Shown in pieces: positions 1-10,022 of a stretch of DNA of 40,059 nucleotides; the stretch's first letter is position 1, and each line of letters opens with the position of its first letter. The translations under genes and the position numbers were made by a program. Source of the DNA: an uncultured Bacteroidota bacterium (GTDB lineage: Bacteria > Bacteroidota > Bacteroidia > Flavobacteriales > Flavobacteriaceae). The notes below the pieces were generated by a model. That model searched no databases and was not told where the DNA came from. It worked only from the letters and a program-made list of their open reading frames with translations. The stretch covers positions 1 through 40,059 of the forward strand of contig CACJMJ010000005.1 of the NCBI GenBank assembly GCA_902594485.1, read 5' to 3'.

Positions 1-3000
1 GTTGATTAATCTTGTCTTCCTTTAATTTTTCTAATGCAGCTTTATATTCGATTGGCATAATTTTTAAAAAACTTTCCTTTTTTGAATCCCAATTTGATAT
101 AATCTCTTCAGCTATTTTACTAGCTGTATTTGAATAATGATTTTTTAATAAATTGTAAATAAGATCGAAGTCTTGATTATCTATTTCTTCAAAATTTATC
201 ATTTCCATATTAAAATTCTTTTCAGAAAACTTTGGAGTTTTTAATATATATGCTACTCCTCCACTCATTCCAGCTCCGAAATTTCTCCCAATTTCTCCTA
301 ATATTAGCACATTTCCACCTGTCATATATTCACATCCATGATCTCCGACTCCTTCAACAACAGCATTAGCACCCGAATTTCTTACACAGAATCTTTCACC
401 AGCTATACCATTTATATATGCTTCTCCTGAAGTTGCTCCATATAGAGCCACATTTCCTGTGATAATATTTTTATTGGATTCAAAAGTAGAGTCCTCTGGT
501 ATTTTTATCGACAAGACTGCTCCAGACAGACTTTTACCAAAATAATCATTAGTATTACCGATTACTGACATTTTGAGTCCTCTTACAGCAAAAGCACCAA
601 AACTTTGACCGGCAGAACCTCTAAAATTAATTTTAAGTGTATCTTTTGGCAAACCTTTGATACCGTGAATTTTTGATATTTCATTACTTAATATAGCCCC
701 AACAGATCTATCAGTATTCTTGATCTTAAATTCAAAAGAAGATTTTAACTTTTTATTAATTGAAAGTTTAGCAGATTTTAGTATTTCAAAATCTAGAACA
801 TTATCTAGACTATGATCTTGTTCTTTTGTATTTTTTATTGGAAATCCTTCTTTATTGATTGGCTTGTATAAGACTTTATCTAAATTAATCCCTTTGACTT
901 TAAAGTCTTCAAAACCTTCTCTGGGTCTTAATTTTTGTGTTTGACCAATCATTTCATCCATAGTCCTAAAACCAAGATCTGCCATTATTTCTCGTAATTC
1001 TTGGGCAACGAAGTACATGTAATTAATTACATGTTCAGGTTTACCTTTGAAGTTTTTTCTCAATTCTGGATCTTGAGTTGCAATTCCAACTGGGCATGTG
1101 TTTAAGTGGCATGCTCTCATCATTATACAGCCTGAAGCTACAAGAGGAGCTGTTGAAAAGCCAAACTCCTCTGCACCTAAAAGACATGCAACAGCTACAT
1201 CTTTTCCCGTCTTAAGTTGACCATCACATTCAAGTATAACCCTACTTCTTAAATTATTTATAACCAAGGTTTGTTGTGCTTCTGCAATTCCAAGTTCCCA
1301 TGGTAGACCTGCATGTCTTAATGAGGTCAAAGGTGATGCTCCAGTTCCGCCATCATAACCTGAAATTAAAATAACATCTGCTTTAGCTTTAGCAACACCT
1401 GCAGCAATTGTTCCAACACCTACCTCTGAAACTAGTTTAACATTAATTCTTGCTTTTCTGTTAGCATTTTTTAAATCAAAAATTAGTTGAGCCAGATCTT
1501 CAATTGAATAAATGTCATGATGAGGAGGAGGAGAAATTAATCCAACATAAGGAGTAGAATTTCTGACCTTTGCAATTAATGGGTTAACCTTTGGACCAGG
1601 CAACTGGCCTCCTTCTCCAGGTTTTGCACCCTGAGCCATTTTAATCTGTATTTCATCAGCATTTGAAAGATAGTGGGAACTAACACCAAATCTACCAGAT
1701 GCAACTTGTTTTATTGCACTATTTCTAAGATCTCCATTTTTATCTTTTTTAAACCTATTACTATCTTCACCTCCTTCACCAGAATTACTTTTTCCACCAA
1801 TTCTATTCATGGCAATAGCAAGGTTCTCGTGTGCTTCTTTGCTTATAGATCCATACGACATTGCACCAGTCTTAAACCTCTTAACTATTTCTGTCCATGG
1901 TTCAACTTCCTCAATTGGAATAGGATTGTAATCTACAAATTTTAAGAGACCACGTATTGTCATTAGTTGTTCTTCCTGGTCATTAACTAGCTTTGAAAAT
2001 TCTTTATAAGTAGAGTAGCTTTCATGTCTAACGGAGTTTTGAAGTTTTGATATTGTATTAGGATTTAACATATGGCTTTCACCATCTCTTCTCCATCTGT
2101 AATCTCCACCAGTTTTAATTGAGACAAATTCTGAAGATGAATTAAAAGCATGTTTAATTCTTTGACTTATTTCTTTTTCAATCACGTACAAACCAACTCC
2201 TTCAATTCTAGTTGGAGTATTTTTAAAATATTTATTAATAAAATTAGTTTTTAATCCAAGTGCTTCAAATATCTGAGACCCTCTGTAGGAGTTAAGGGTA
2301 GAGATACCAATTTTATTCATGACTTTTAATATGCCTTTAGCTGTAGCATTATTAAAATTAGAGATAGCCTCTTCTTTTGAGATATTTTTTATAAATCCTA
2401 ATTCATGGTGGTAATCAATAATTTCATTAACTATATATGGATTTATTGCACTTGCTCCATAACCAAATAGCATTGAAAAGTGATGAGGTTCTCTCGGTTC
2501 AGCAGATTCAATTATAATACCAAATTTTGATCTTTTCTTCTTTTTAATCATATTTTGATGAACATAAGAACATGCTAGTAAGATTGGAATAGGAGACATT
2601 TTCTTTGAAACATTTCTATCACTTAAAATGATGATGTTTATTCCCTTATCAATACACTTCTCTATATCAGTAGCTATATTTTCAAGTGCTTCTTCGATTC
2701 CATTATGACCCATCTTGGATTTATATAAGCAATTAATTGATTTAGATTTAAAACTCTTATGGTCTATATACTTTATCTTATCTAAATCTTCATTTGATAT
2801 AATGGGATTATTAATATTTAAATTAATGCAGTGCTCTTCAGTAACTTTAAAAATATTATAATTACTTCCTAGAGATAAGCTTGTGTCAGTAATGATTTCC
2901 TCACGAATTCCATCTAATGGTGGATTTGTTACTTGGGCAAAGAGCTGTTTAAAATAATTATATAATAGCTGAGGCTTTTTAGATAATACAGCTAATGGAG

Positions 3001-4495
3001 TATCTATACCCATCGAACCAATAGATTCCTTTCCAGAGATACTCATTGGTATAATAATTTTTTTAAAGTCTTCCTTTGTATAACCAAAGATTTTTAATCT
3101 GGTTTCAAACTTAATTTTTTCATCTGGAGTTCTGTTGCCTGTGTATGGAACATCCTTTAATTGAAGTATATTATTATTGACCCATTTCTTGTATGGATGG
3201 TTTGAAACTATTTTCGATTTAATTTCTTCATCATTTACTATTCTTCCTTCTTCCATATCAACAAGAAATATTTTTCCTGGCTCAAGTCTTCCATGTGATA
3301 GAACATTTTTAGATTCAATCTCTACAACTCCTGTTTCTGATGACATGACAACATATCCATCTTTAGTAACAGTATACCTAGAGGGTCTAAGACCATTTCT
3401 ATCTAGAAGTGCACCAATATACTTTCCATCAGTAAATGGAATAGAGGCAGGCCCATCCCAAGGCTCCATAATACAACTATTATATTCGTAGAATGCTCTC
3501 TTATTCTCATCCATTGAATTGTGCTTTTCCCATGCTTCTGGAACTAACATCATCATTACCTCTGGTAATGATCTACCAGTCATTAATAGAAGTTCAACAA
3601 CCATATCCATTGACGCTGAATCTGATTTTTTTGGAACGATAATCGGAAGAATTTTTGACATTTCATTGTCAGATATATCATTTGATTTAAAAAGTTCTTC
3701 TCTAGATTCCATTCTACTAATGTTACCTTTGAATGTGTTTATCTCTCCATTATGACACATATATCTAAAAGGTTGAGCTAAGTCCCATGTAGGAAAAGTA
3801 TTTGTAGAGAACCTCTGGTGAACAAGGGCAAGTTTTGTAACAAGTAATGAGTCTTTAAGGTCTATATAGAACCTTTCAATATCTTCTGGCACCAATAAAC
3901 CTTTATAAATAATTGTCTTTGTGCTTAGACTTGAAAAATAAAAGAATTCCTTTTCAGATAATTCAGAGGAGTAAATTGAGTTTTCTGCAATTTTCCGTGC
4001 TTTAAATAATTTTAAATTAAAATCAGTCTCATTTAATTCTAGTTCTTCTGTAGTTATAAATACCTGTTTAATATCTGGTTGAGATTTACTTGCAATTGAA
4101 CCTACAACTTTGGAGTTAACAGGCACATCTCTCCATCCAATAATTTTTAAATTTTGATTATTAATTTCATCCTCAAAGACTTTAATACATCGGTTTGACT
4201 GGGTTAGACTCTTAGGTAAAAAAACCATACCTACCGCATAATTATTAGGTTTTGGAAGGGAAAAGTTGCATTTTTTAACAAAAAAATCATGTGGTATATC
4301 AATTAGAATTCCAGCGCCATCCCCTGTTCTTCCATCTGAACTAACTGCACCTCTGTGTTCTAGACATGTGAGTATATTAAGAGCTTTGCTTATAATATTA
4401 TTGGTCCTTTCACCATTAAGGCTGCATATAAAACCTGCCCCACAATTATCGTGTTCAAATTCTGAAAGATATAATCCTTGGTCTTTTAATTTCAT
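1..4495 (-). CDS. gltB: Glutamate synthase large subunit, 3' end cut by window edge
   Basis: This is the large subunit of glutamate synthase, which transfers the amide nitrogen of glutamine to 2-oxoglutarate to make glutamate. I translated 1498 codons in one frame with no stop before base 1. The family is about 1500 aa, so only the extreme C-terminus is missing. A 17-residue propeptide precedes the catalytic Cys18 in the motif CGAGF, as in class II glutamine amidotransferases. The FMN and 2-oxoglutarate domain follows, with the CX5CX4C ligands of a 3Fe-4S cluster (CIMMRACHLNTCPVG, about residues 1120-1135). The C-terminal beta-helix domain is present. The gene lies downstream of secA on the same strand but has its own TACTTTTG box 12 nt before the ATG. 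The small subunit gltD would be expected just beyond the left edge; this is inference. Confidence 0.95.
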   Translation of the reverse strand, partial: MKLKDQGLYLSEFEHDNCGAGFICSLNGERTNNIISKALNILTCLEHRGAVSSDGRTGDGAGILIDIPHDFFVKKCNFSLPKPNNYAVGMVFLPKSLTQSNRCIKVFEDEINNQNLKIIGWRDVPVNSKVVGSIASKSQPDIKQVFITTEELELNETDFNLKLFKARKIAENSIYSSELSEKEFFYFSSLSTKTIIYKGLLVPEDIERFYIDLKDSLLVTKLALVHQRFSTNTFPTWDLAQPFRYMCHNGEINTFKGNISRMESREELFKSNDISDNEMSKILPIIVPKKSDSASMDMVVELLLMTGRSLPEVMMMLVPEAWEKHNSMDENKRAFYEYNSCIMEPWDGPASIPFTDGKYIGALLDRNGLRPSRYTVTKDGYVVMSSETGVVEIESKNVLSHGRLEPGKIFLVDMEEGRIVNDEEIKSKIVSNHPYKKWVNNNILQLKDVPYTGNRTPDEKIKFETRLKIFGYTKEDFKKIIIPMSISGKESIGSMGIDTPLAVLSKKPQLLYNYFKQLFAQVTNPPLDGIREEIITDTSLSLGSNYNIFKVTEEHCINLNINNPIISNEDLDKIKYIDHKSFKSKSINCLYKSKMGHNGIEEALENIATDIEKCIDKGINIIILSDRNVSKKMSPIPILLACSYVHQNMIKKKKRSKFGIIIESAEPREPHHFSMLFGYGASAINPYIVNEIIDYHHELGFIKNISKEEAISNFNNATAKGILKVMNKIGISTLNSYRGSQIFEALGLKTNFINKYFKNTPTRIEGVGLYVIEKEISQRIKHAFNSSSEFVSIKTGGDYRWRRDGESHMLNPNTISKLQNSVRHESYSTYKEFSKLVNDQEEQLMTIRGLLKFVDYNPIPIEEVEPWTEIVKRFKTGAMSYGSISKEAHENLAIAMNRIGGKSNSGEGGEDSNRFKKDKNGDLRNSAIKQVASGRFGVSSHYLSNADEIQIKMAQGAKPGEGGQLPGPKVNPLIAKVRNSTPYVGLISPPPHHDIYSIEDLAQLIFDLKNANRKARINVKLVSEVGVGTIAAGVAKAKADVILISGYDGGTGASPLTSLRHAGLPWELGIAEAQQTLVINNLRSRVILECDGQLKTGKDVAVACLLGAEEFGFSTAPLVASGCIMMRACHLNTCPVGIATQDPELRKNFKGKPEHVINYMYFVAQELREIMADLGFRTMDEMIGQTQKLRPREGFEDFKVKGINLDKVLYKPINKEGFPIKNTKEQDHSLDNVLDFEILKSAKLSINKKLKSSFEFKIKNTDRSVGAILSNEISKIHGIKGLPKDTLKINFRGSAGQSFGAFAVRGLKMSVIGNTNDYFGKSLSGAVLSIKIPEDSTFESNKNIITGNVALYGATSGEAYINGIAGERFCVRNSGANAVVEGVGDHGCEYMTGGNVLILGEIGRNFGAGMSGGVAYILKTPKFSEKNFNMEMINFEEIDNQDFDLIYNLLKNHYSNTASKIAEEIISNWDSKKESFLKIMPIEYKAALEKLKEDKINQ

Positions 4496-4507
4496 AAATG
4501 AGATTTA

Positions 4508-4515
4508 CAAAAGTA
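4508..4515 (-). promoter_or_regulatory. -7 promoter box of gltB
   Basis: On the minus strand this reads TACTTTTG, an exact match to the Bacteroidota -7 element TAnnTTTG. It lies 12 nt before the gltB ATG, so the leader should be under about 10 nt. No good -33 element was recognised. Confidence 0.5.
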
Positions 4516-4601
4516 TAATTATGGGCTAATGATGAAAATCATACAGCATTTAATCAAATATTTAAAAATTATATTTATCATTTTTACAAAAAAAGGTTAA
4601 A

Positions 4602-4624
4602 AAAAATATCATATTGATATTTTT
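4602..4624 (-). terminator. AT-rich inverted repeat between secA and gltB, probable secA terminator
   Basis: A perfect 10-bp inverted repeat (AAAAATATCA and TGATATTTTT) has a 3-nt loop. It lies 33 nt past the secA stop. On the minus strand the second arm runs into a T tract, as in an intrinsic terminator, but the stem is almost all A-T. It is followed by the separate gltB promoter, which fits termination here. Confidence 0.45.
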
Positions 4625-4656
4625 CAGAAGATAAACTGAAAATAAATTAGTAAAAA

Positions 4657-7600
4657 TTAACTATTAATAGACCATTCTCCACTTAAAAGTAACTTCTCTG
4701 CTTGTTTGAACTTCAGAGTCTTAACTTCACCAGTATCATTATTTTTAATCTCAACTTTTTCGTTTCTACCAATTTTAGGAACTTCTCTTGTAATAGTCTC
4801 AACTCTTTGAGATTGTTGACTTGCACTTGCACCAACTCTTCTTGCCCTTTCAGCTAATTCATCACTATTAAGACTCTCTTCTTTTGAAGTTTGATAATTG
4901 TTGTTTTGTGAAGAATTAGTTGAAGCATCTTTAATATTTCCTTGATTATTTGGAAGATTAGACTTGAATAAAAATGATAATAGCTCTTTATTAAGAACGT
5001 GAATCATTGACTTAAATAACTCATATGCTTCAAATTTATAAATTAATAAAGGATCTTTTTGCTCGTGAACTGCTAATTGAACAGATTGTTTTAATTCATC
5101 CATTTTTCTTAAATGATTTTTCCATTTTTCATCAATTATTGCAAGAGAAATATTTTTTTCAAAATCTTCAATTAGATTTTCTCCATCAGTCTCAAATGAT
5201 TTTTTTAGGTCGGTCACAATATTTATAACCTTTTTGCCATCTGTGAAGGGAACTACAATTCTTTTAAAAGAATTTGCCTTATTTTCATATACATTTTTAA
5301 TAACAGGTAATGCAAGAGCTCTATTTAACTCTTTTTTATTCGTATAAAATACATTTAACTCTTCATATAGAGAGTTAATTAGGTCTTCTTCATTTGATTC
5401 CATGAATTCATCCTCATTAATTGGAGAAGTCATTGAAAAAGTTGTTATAAGTTCAAACTCAAAGTTTTTAAAGTTATTAGAACCTTTATTATCCATAACT
5501 ATCTCTTCAATTGTATCATACATAATATTTGAAATATCTATTTGCAGTCTATCTCCTTTTAATGCATTTTTTCTTAATGTATAAATTATATTTCTTTGAG
5601 AATTCATAACATCATCATATTCTAGTAATCTTTTTCTTATACCAAAGTTATTTTCCTCTACTTTCTTCTGAGCTCTTTCGATTGATTTTGTTACCATTGG
5701 ATGCTGAATGTTTTCTCCATCTTTTAAGCCCATGCGATCCATTATATTAGATACCCTGTCTTGGCCAAACAACCTCATCAAGTTGTCTTCAAAAGAAACA
5801 TAAAATTGAGAACTACCTGGGTCACCTTGTCTTCCAGATCTACCTCTAAGCTGTCTGTCAACTCTTCGTGAATCATGTCTCTCAGTACCAATAATTGCCA
5901 GTCCTCCAGCATCAATAACATCTTTGCTTAGCTTAATATCAGTTCCTCTACCAGCCATATTGGTTGCAATTGTAACAACACCAGGATTCCCTGCTTCAGC
6001 TACTATATCAGCTTCTTTTTTATGGAGTTTAGCGTTCAATACATTGTGGTTCACATTTGCTCGGTTTAACATTTTACTTAATAATTCTGAAATTTCGACA
6101 GATGTTGTTCCAATTAATACTGGTCTTTTATTGTTTCTAAGATCAATTACCTCCTCAATAATCGCATTATATTTTTCACGTTTTGATTTATAAATTAAAT
6201 CATCCTGATCTTTTCTTGCTATTGGCTTATTTGTCGGAATTTCTGTTACATCAAGTTTATAAATTTCCCAAAATTCACCTGCCTCTGTAACAGCAGTACC
6301 AGTCATCCCAGAAAGTTTAGAGTATAATCTAAAATAATTTTGAAGAGTAATTGTAGCAAAAGTTTGGGTAGCTGCTTCAATTTTTACATTTTCTTTAGCT
6401 TCAATTGCTTGATGAAGTCCATCTGAATATCTTCTTCCATCCATTATCCTTCCAGTTTGTTCGTCAACTATCATTACTTTATTCTCAACAACAACATATT
6501 CCACATCTTTCTCAAATAAAGTAAAAGCTTTGAGTAGCTGATTCATACTGTGAATCCTTTCACTCTTAATGTTAAAATCATTGAATAAATCATTCTTTTC
6601 TTTTGCCTCATCTTCTGCAGATAGACCTTTACTCTCTATTGAAGCAATTTCAGTTGAAATATTGGGCATTATAAAAAAATCTTTATCATCTAGATCCTCA
6701 GATAGTGTATCTATTCCTTTATCTGTAAGTTCAATCTGATTATTCTTCTCATCTATTGTGAAATAGAGTTCCTCATCAATTTGATGCATCTCTCTATTAT
6801 TATCTTGCATATAAAAGTTTTCAGTCTTTTGTAGTGTTTGTTTTACACCTTCCTCACTTAAAAATTTAATTAATGCTTTATTTTTTGGAAGCCCTCTAAA
6901 CACCCTGTAAAGAAGAAAACCGCCTTTGTCATTATCTGAATCTTGAATTAGACCTTTTGCTTCCGAAAGAATACTAGTCAGATATGTCTTTTGGAGGGAT
7001 ACTAATCTCTGGATTTTGGGCTTTAGATTATCAAATTCATGTCTGTCACCATCCTTTGTTGGACCAGAAATAATTAATGGTGTTCTAGCATCATCAATAA
7101 GAACAGAATCTACCTCATCAATTATAGCATAATTGTGCTTTCTTTGAACAATATCATCCAGTGAGTGAGACATATTGTCTCTTAAATAATCAAAACCAAA
7201 TTCATTATTTGTTCCATAAGTTATATCAGCCTCATATGCTTTTTTCCTTTCGGGAGAATTTGGTTTATGATAATCAATGCAATCAATTTTTAAACCATGA
7301 AATTCTAGTATCGGTCCCATCCATGCACTATCTCGTTTTGCTAGGTAATCATTTACAGTAACCAAATGAACTCCATCACCTGTAAGTGCATTGAGGTAAA
7401 TTGGCAATGTTGAAACTAATGTTTTACCCTCACCAGTTTGCATTTCTCCAATTTTTCCTTGATGAAGAACAATTCCTCCAATTAATTGAACATCATAATG
7501 AATCATATCCCAAACAACATTTTTCCCAGCTGCATCCCAATTATTTTTCCAAATAGCTTGATCACCTTCAATCTTTGAATAAGACTTTTTTGATGCAATT

Positions 7601-8016
7601 TCTTTATCAAAATCTGAAGCATTTACTTTAATCTCTTCATTTTCAAAAAACCTTTTTGCAGTCTCCTTCACAACTGCGAATGCTTCAGGTAATAATCTGT
7701 CTAAAACTTCAGATTTTTTTTCAATTAAATCATTCTCCAAAGACTCAATTTGTTTAAATATTTCTTCCTTTTCAGAATTAGACAATTCATTAGAAAGCTT
7801 ATTATTTAGAGCAGAAACTGAGGAATTAAGATCTTTCGTTTCGTCTGAAATCAATTTTTTAAATTCGATTGTTTTATCTCTGAGCTGATCATTTGTAATT
7901 GAGGAAAGTTTAATAAAATGATTATTGATATCGTCAACTAAGGGAGTCAGTTTTTTTAGATCTTTCCCAGATTTATCCCCAAGAAATACCTTCAAAAGGG
8001 AATTAACAATAGACAT
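4657..8016 (-). CDS. secA: Preprotein translocase ATPase SecA
   Basis: SecA is the motor ATPase that drives unfolded preproteins through SecYEG. At 1119 aa it has the long form usual in Bacteroidota, with inserted acidic segments in the first nucleotide-binding domain (about residues 330-470). Walker A is MQTGEGKT (192-199) and Walker B is DEVD (300-303). The helicase motif NMAGRGTDIKL and the helical scaffold region follow. The C-terminus ends in a lysine-rich VEIKNNDTGEVKTLKFKQAE segment instead of the Cys-rich zinc finger that binds SecB. That is the family norm in Flavobacteriia as I recall it, so it is not a truncation. The ATG start is supported by an exact TAAATTTG box 13 nt upstream. 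YajC is also encoded in this window. Confidence 0.98.
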   Translation of the reverse strand: MSIVNSLLKVFLGDKSGKDLKKLTPLVDDINNHFIKLSSITNDQLRDKTIEFKKLISDETKDLNSSVSALNNKLSNELSNSEKEEIFKQIESLENDLIEKKSEVLDRLLPEAFAVVKETAKRFFENEEIKVNASDFDKEIASKKSYSKIEGDQAIWKNNWDAAGKNVVWDMIHYDVQLIGGIVLHQGKIGEMQTGEGKTLVSTLPIYLNALTGDGVHLVTVNDYLAKRDSAWMGPILEFHGLKIDCIDYHKPNSPERKKAYEADITYGTNNEFGFDYLRDNMSHSLDDIVQRKHNYAIIDEVDSVLIDDARTPLIISGPTKDGDRHEFDNLKPKIQRLVSLQKTYLTSILSEAKGLIQDSDNDKGGFLLYRVFRGLPKNKALIKFLSEEGVKQTLQKTENFYMQDNNREMHQIDEELYFTIDEKNNQIELTDKGIDTLSEDLDDKDFFIMPNISTEIASIESKGLSAEDEAKEKNDLFNDFNIKSERIHSMNQLLKAFTLFEKDVEYVVVENKVMIVDEQTGRIMDGRRYSDGLHQAIEAKENVKIEAATQTFATITLQNYFRLYSKLSGMTGTAVTEAGEFWEIYKLDVTEIPTNKPIARKDQDDLIYKSKREKYNAIIEEVIDLRNNKRPVLIGTTSVEISELLSKMLNRANVNHNVLNAKLHKKEADIVAEAGNPGVVTIATNMAGRGTDIKLSKDVIDAGGLAIIGTERHDSRRVDRQLRGRSGRQGDPGSSQFYVSFEDNLMRLFGQDRVSNIMDRMGLKDGENIQHPMVTKSIERAQKKVEENNFGIRKRLLEYDDVMNSQRNIIYTLRKNALKGDRLQIDISNIMYDTIEEIVMDNKGSNNFKNFEFELITTFSMTSPINEDEFMESNEEDLINSLYEELNVFYTNKKELNRALALPVIKNVYENKANSFKRIVVPFTDGKKVINIVTDLKKSFETDGENLIEDFEKNISLAIIDEKWKNHLRKMDELKQSVQLAVHEQKDPLLIYKFEAYELFKSMIHVLNKELLSFLFKSNLPNNQGNIKDASTNSSQNNNYQTSKEESLNSDELAERARRVGASASQQSQRVETITREVPKIGRNEKVEIKNNDTGEVKTLKFKQAEKLLLSGEWSINS

Positions 8017-8029
8017 ACTGTTTTTTTTT

Positions 8030-8037
8030 CAAATTTA
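8030..8037 (-). promoter_or_regulatory. -7 promoter box of secA
   Basis: The minus strand reads TAAATTTG, an exact TAnnTTTG element, 13 nt before the secA ATG. It suggests that secA can be transcribed separately from the DUF2795 gene upstream. Confidence 0.5.
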
Positions 8038-8072
8038 TTTAAAAATTACCAATTAATATTAATCAAATTAGA

Positions 8073-8294
8073 TTAATACTCATCCTCATTCCAAAGGTAA
8101 TCTTCTTCTGTTGGAAAGTCAGGCCAAATTTCTTGAATGGATTCGTAAACATCACCTTCATCTTCAAGAGATTGAAGATTCTCTACTACTTCAAGAGGTG
8201 CGCCAGTTCTAATTGAGAAGTCAATTAGCTCATCTTTTGAGGCTGGCCAAGGAGCATCACTTAGGTAAGAAGCTAATTCTAATGTCCAATACAT
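8073..8294 (-). CDS. DUF2795 family small protein
   Basis: A 73-aa acidic protein beginning MYWTLELASYLSDAPWPASK, highly similar to a short family conserved across Bacteroidota (DUF2795). Its molecular function is unknown. The family places a conserved Pro-rich helix start (APWPA), an ISRTGAP-like central segment (here FSIRTGAP) and an acidic C-terminus ending in WNEDEY, and all are visible. A TTG 18 nt upstream at 8312 is in frame, but it overlaps the promoter box, and homologues begin with MYW, so the ATG at 8294 is the better start. It lies between lnt and secA on the same strand. Confidence 0.9.
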   Translation of the reverse strand: MYWTLELASYLSDAPWPASKDELIDFSIRTGAPLEVVENLQSLEDEGDVYESIQEIWPDFPTEEDYLWNEDEY

Positions 8295-8309
8295 ACGACT
8301 TGTTTTCTG

Positions 8310-8317
8310 CAAAAGTA
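8310..8317 (-). promoter_or_regulatory. -7 promoter box of the DUF2795 gene
   Basis: The minus strand reads TACTTTTG, an exact TAnnTTTG element, 15 nt before the ATG at 8294. It overlaps the alternative TTG at 8312, which argues against that start. Confidence 0.5.
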
Positions 8318-8346
8318 TATTATAAGTTCAAAAAACCAAAAGTTTT

Positions 8347-9954
8347 TTATTCTTTTACCTTTGAAAATGAAAGAAGTAATAATAAAATTGATATAAGTAT
8401 ACATATTCTAGCAATATAGTCTCCATTTTTACTGTAGAATGTTCTGTAATCAATAGCATAGGCTTTACCACTTAAAGTTCCTTTTTTGTTAAATGGCAAT
8501 GTTGTATTATACTCTCCAACTTCATTTATGATTGTAGAAACACCAGAATTTGCACTTCTAACAATATATCTTCTGTTTTCAATGGCTCTTAATCTTGCAT
8601 AACTTAACAGATGCCTGTGGCCTGGTGTATCCCCCCACCATGAATCATTTGTAATAATTGAAATAAAATTAGCTCCTAAATCAACATAATTGGCAACATA
8701 TTCTCCATCAATTGTCTCATAACATACAATTGGAATAGTTTTTAGGTCTTTTAAAGAGTGTTTAAATACTTTTCTCTCGGATTCATGTTGTGTACCCATA
8801 GAACGAATTGTCCCACCTAGATCAATCATTACAGTCCCTATTATAGGTTCAAGGAAAGACTTAAATGGCATATATTCACTTCCAACTACAAGCTTAGACT
8901 TATGGTTAAACTCAAAATCTTTATTTGCAGACATATTTATTGAAGAATTAAAATAGTCAACCCAAATATTATCTCTGACTGGATTCGCTGATTTTGTAGG
9001 TTTTTCATTTTGATTTTGATACAACTTATAAAATTGTATTCCAGAAATTAGATTGGTATTATTAAATTGACTTAAATAATTATTAAGACTGTCATAAAGT
9101 TTCGTATATCTAAAATAATCTACATTTTCACCATATCCTTCGGAGAAATATGTCTCTGATGTAAAGACAAAATCATATTCATTAGCACTCAATTCTTCAT
9201 TAGTTAAATCCTTAAAAATTTTAAAATAATCAAGATTACTTTTAGAATTACCATATTTTGCATCCCATGGGTCAATTTTTGGCTGGGTAATTAGAACTCT
9301 AAATTCCTCTCCTTTATTTATTTTTGGTTTAACTAAAAGTGAAACAAAAATTGGAGAGCTTATAAGAAGAATTCTGGGGATAATTCTAATATAAAATCGC
9401 CTCTTATCTATAAAACTTGAATATTTTCTTAATAAATTAAATAGTAAAAAATTAGCAAATAATACCCAAAGACTTCCCCCAAATACTCCAGTATATTCGT
9501 ACCATTGAATCCAATCAATTCTTTCAGAAAATACATTTCCAAGGTTTAACCACGGCCAAGAAAATTCCCAGTTTAAATGAAATTTTTCAAATGAAATCCA
9601 GAATGTTATTAAAAATAGTGTCCCAGCTTTAAAATCTATTTTTCTCTTAACTCTTGAGTACAATAAAAATATTATTGAATAAAATGAAGAGTTAACAACG
9701 TTTGCAAATATAGCTCCAGGTAGGGTTGTATAAACAATCCACCAAGTAGTAGCTATATTCCATGTAAGGAAAGCAACATATGAATAGAAGAATAGCCTAA
9801 GATTTTTTTTTCCTAGATTATCATTGCTAATTATATCCTCCACAAAAAGTAAGGGTATCAAGCTAACAAAAATCAAAGGAGTTATTCCATTAACTGGCCA
9901 GGCGCATGCTAATAACAAACCGCTAATTAATGAATAACCTAGAAGTCTACTCAC
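8347..9954 (-). CDS. lnt: Apolipoprotein N-acyltransferase
   Basis: Lnt is the inner-membrane enzyme that adds the third acyl chain to the N-terminal cysteine of lipoproteins before outer-membrane sorting. It is 535 aa. The first 205 residues carry a bundle of hydrophobic membrane segments. A nitrilase-fold domain follows (about 217-500), and one more membrane segment lies near the C-terminus. The catalytic triad can be placed at Glu267 (SETYF), Lys352 (in HKSKLVV) and Cys411 (VCYET). The start is GTG: an in-frame stop lies four codons upstream and no nearby ATG exists. It is divergent from pssA. Several lipoproteins in this window (DUF1573, S9 peptidase, DUF6452) would be its substrates, which is inference from their lipoboxes. 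Confidence 0.95.
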   Translation of the reverse strand: MSRLLGYSLISGLLLACAWPVNGITPLIFVSLIPLLFVEDIISNDNLGKKNLRLFFYSYVAFLTWNIATTWWIVYTTLPGAIFANVVNSSFYSIIFLLYSRVKRKIDFKAGTLFLITFWISFEKFHLNWEFSWPWLNLGNVFSERIDWIQWYEYTGVFGGSLWVLFANFLLFNLLRKYSSFIDKRRFYIRIIPRILLISSPIFVSLLVKPKINKGEEFRVLITQPKIDPWDAKYGNSKSNLDYFKIFKDLTNEELSANEYDFVFTSETYFSEGYGENVDYFRYTKLYDSLNNYLSQFNNTNLISGIQFYKLYQNQNEKPTKSANPVRDNIWVDYFNSSINMSANKDFEFNHKSKLVVGSEYMPFKSFLEPIIGTVMIDLGGTIRSMGTQHESERKVFKHSLKDLKTIPIVCYETIDGEYVANYVDLGANFISIITNDSWWGDTPGHRHLLSYARLRAIENRRYIVRSANSGVSTIINEVGEYNTTLPFNKKGTLSGKAYAIDYRTFYSKNGDYIARICILISILLLLLSFSKVKE

Positions 9955-10022
9955 TTTTAAAGTTTAATAAATTTTACAATCTAATATTACAATTTTTTTA
10001 TAAATTGAGCGCCATTACTATC

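Noticed and set aside
1673-4529. Several plus-strand open frames of 78-104 codons
   Set aside because: They lie opposite gltB, whose frame is continuous and has clear family motifs; the small frames show no recognisable domains.
4657-4760. SecA lacking the C-terminal zinc finger, considered as a truncation
   Set aside because: The alternative Lys-rich C-terminus is the usual form in Flavobacteriia.
8330-8348. Inverted repeat AAAAAAC/GTTTTTT at the end of lnt as a terminator
   Set aside because: A 7-bp, almost all A-T stem that overlaps the stop codon; too weak to call in DNA this AT-rich.
9930-10022. Upstream extension of pssA
   Set aside because: It overlaps the divergent lnt start and adds residues absent from the family; the ATG at 10023 matches the usual N-terminus.
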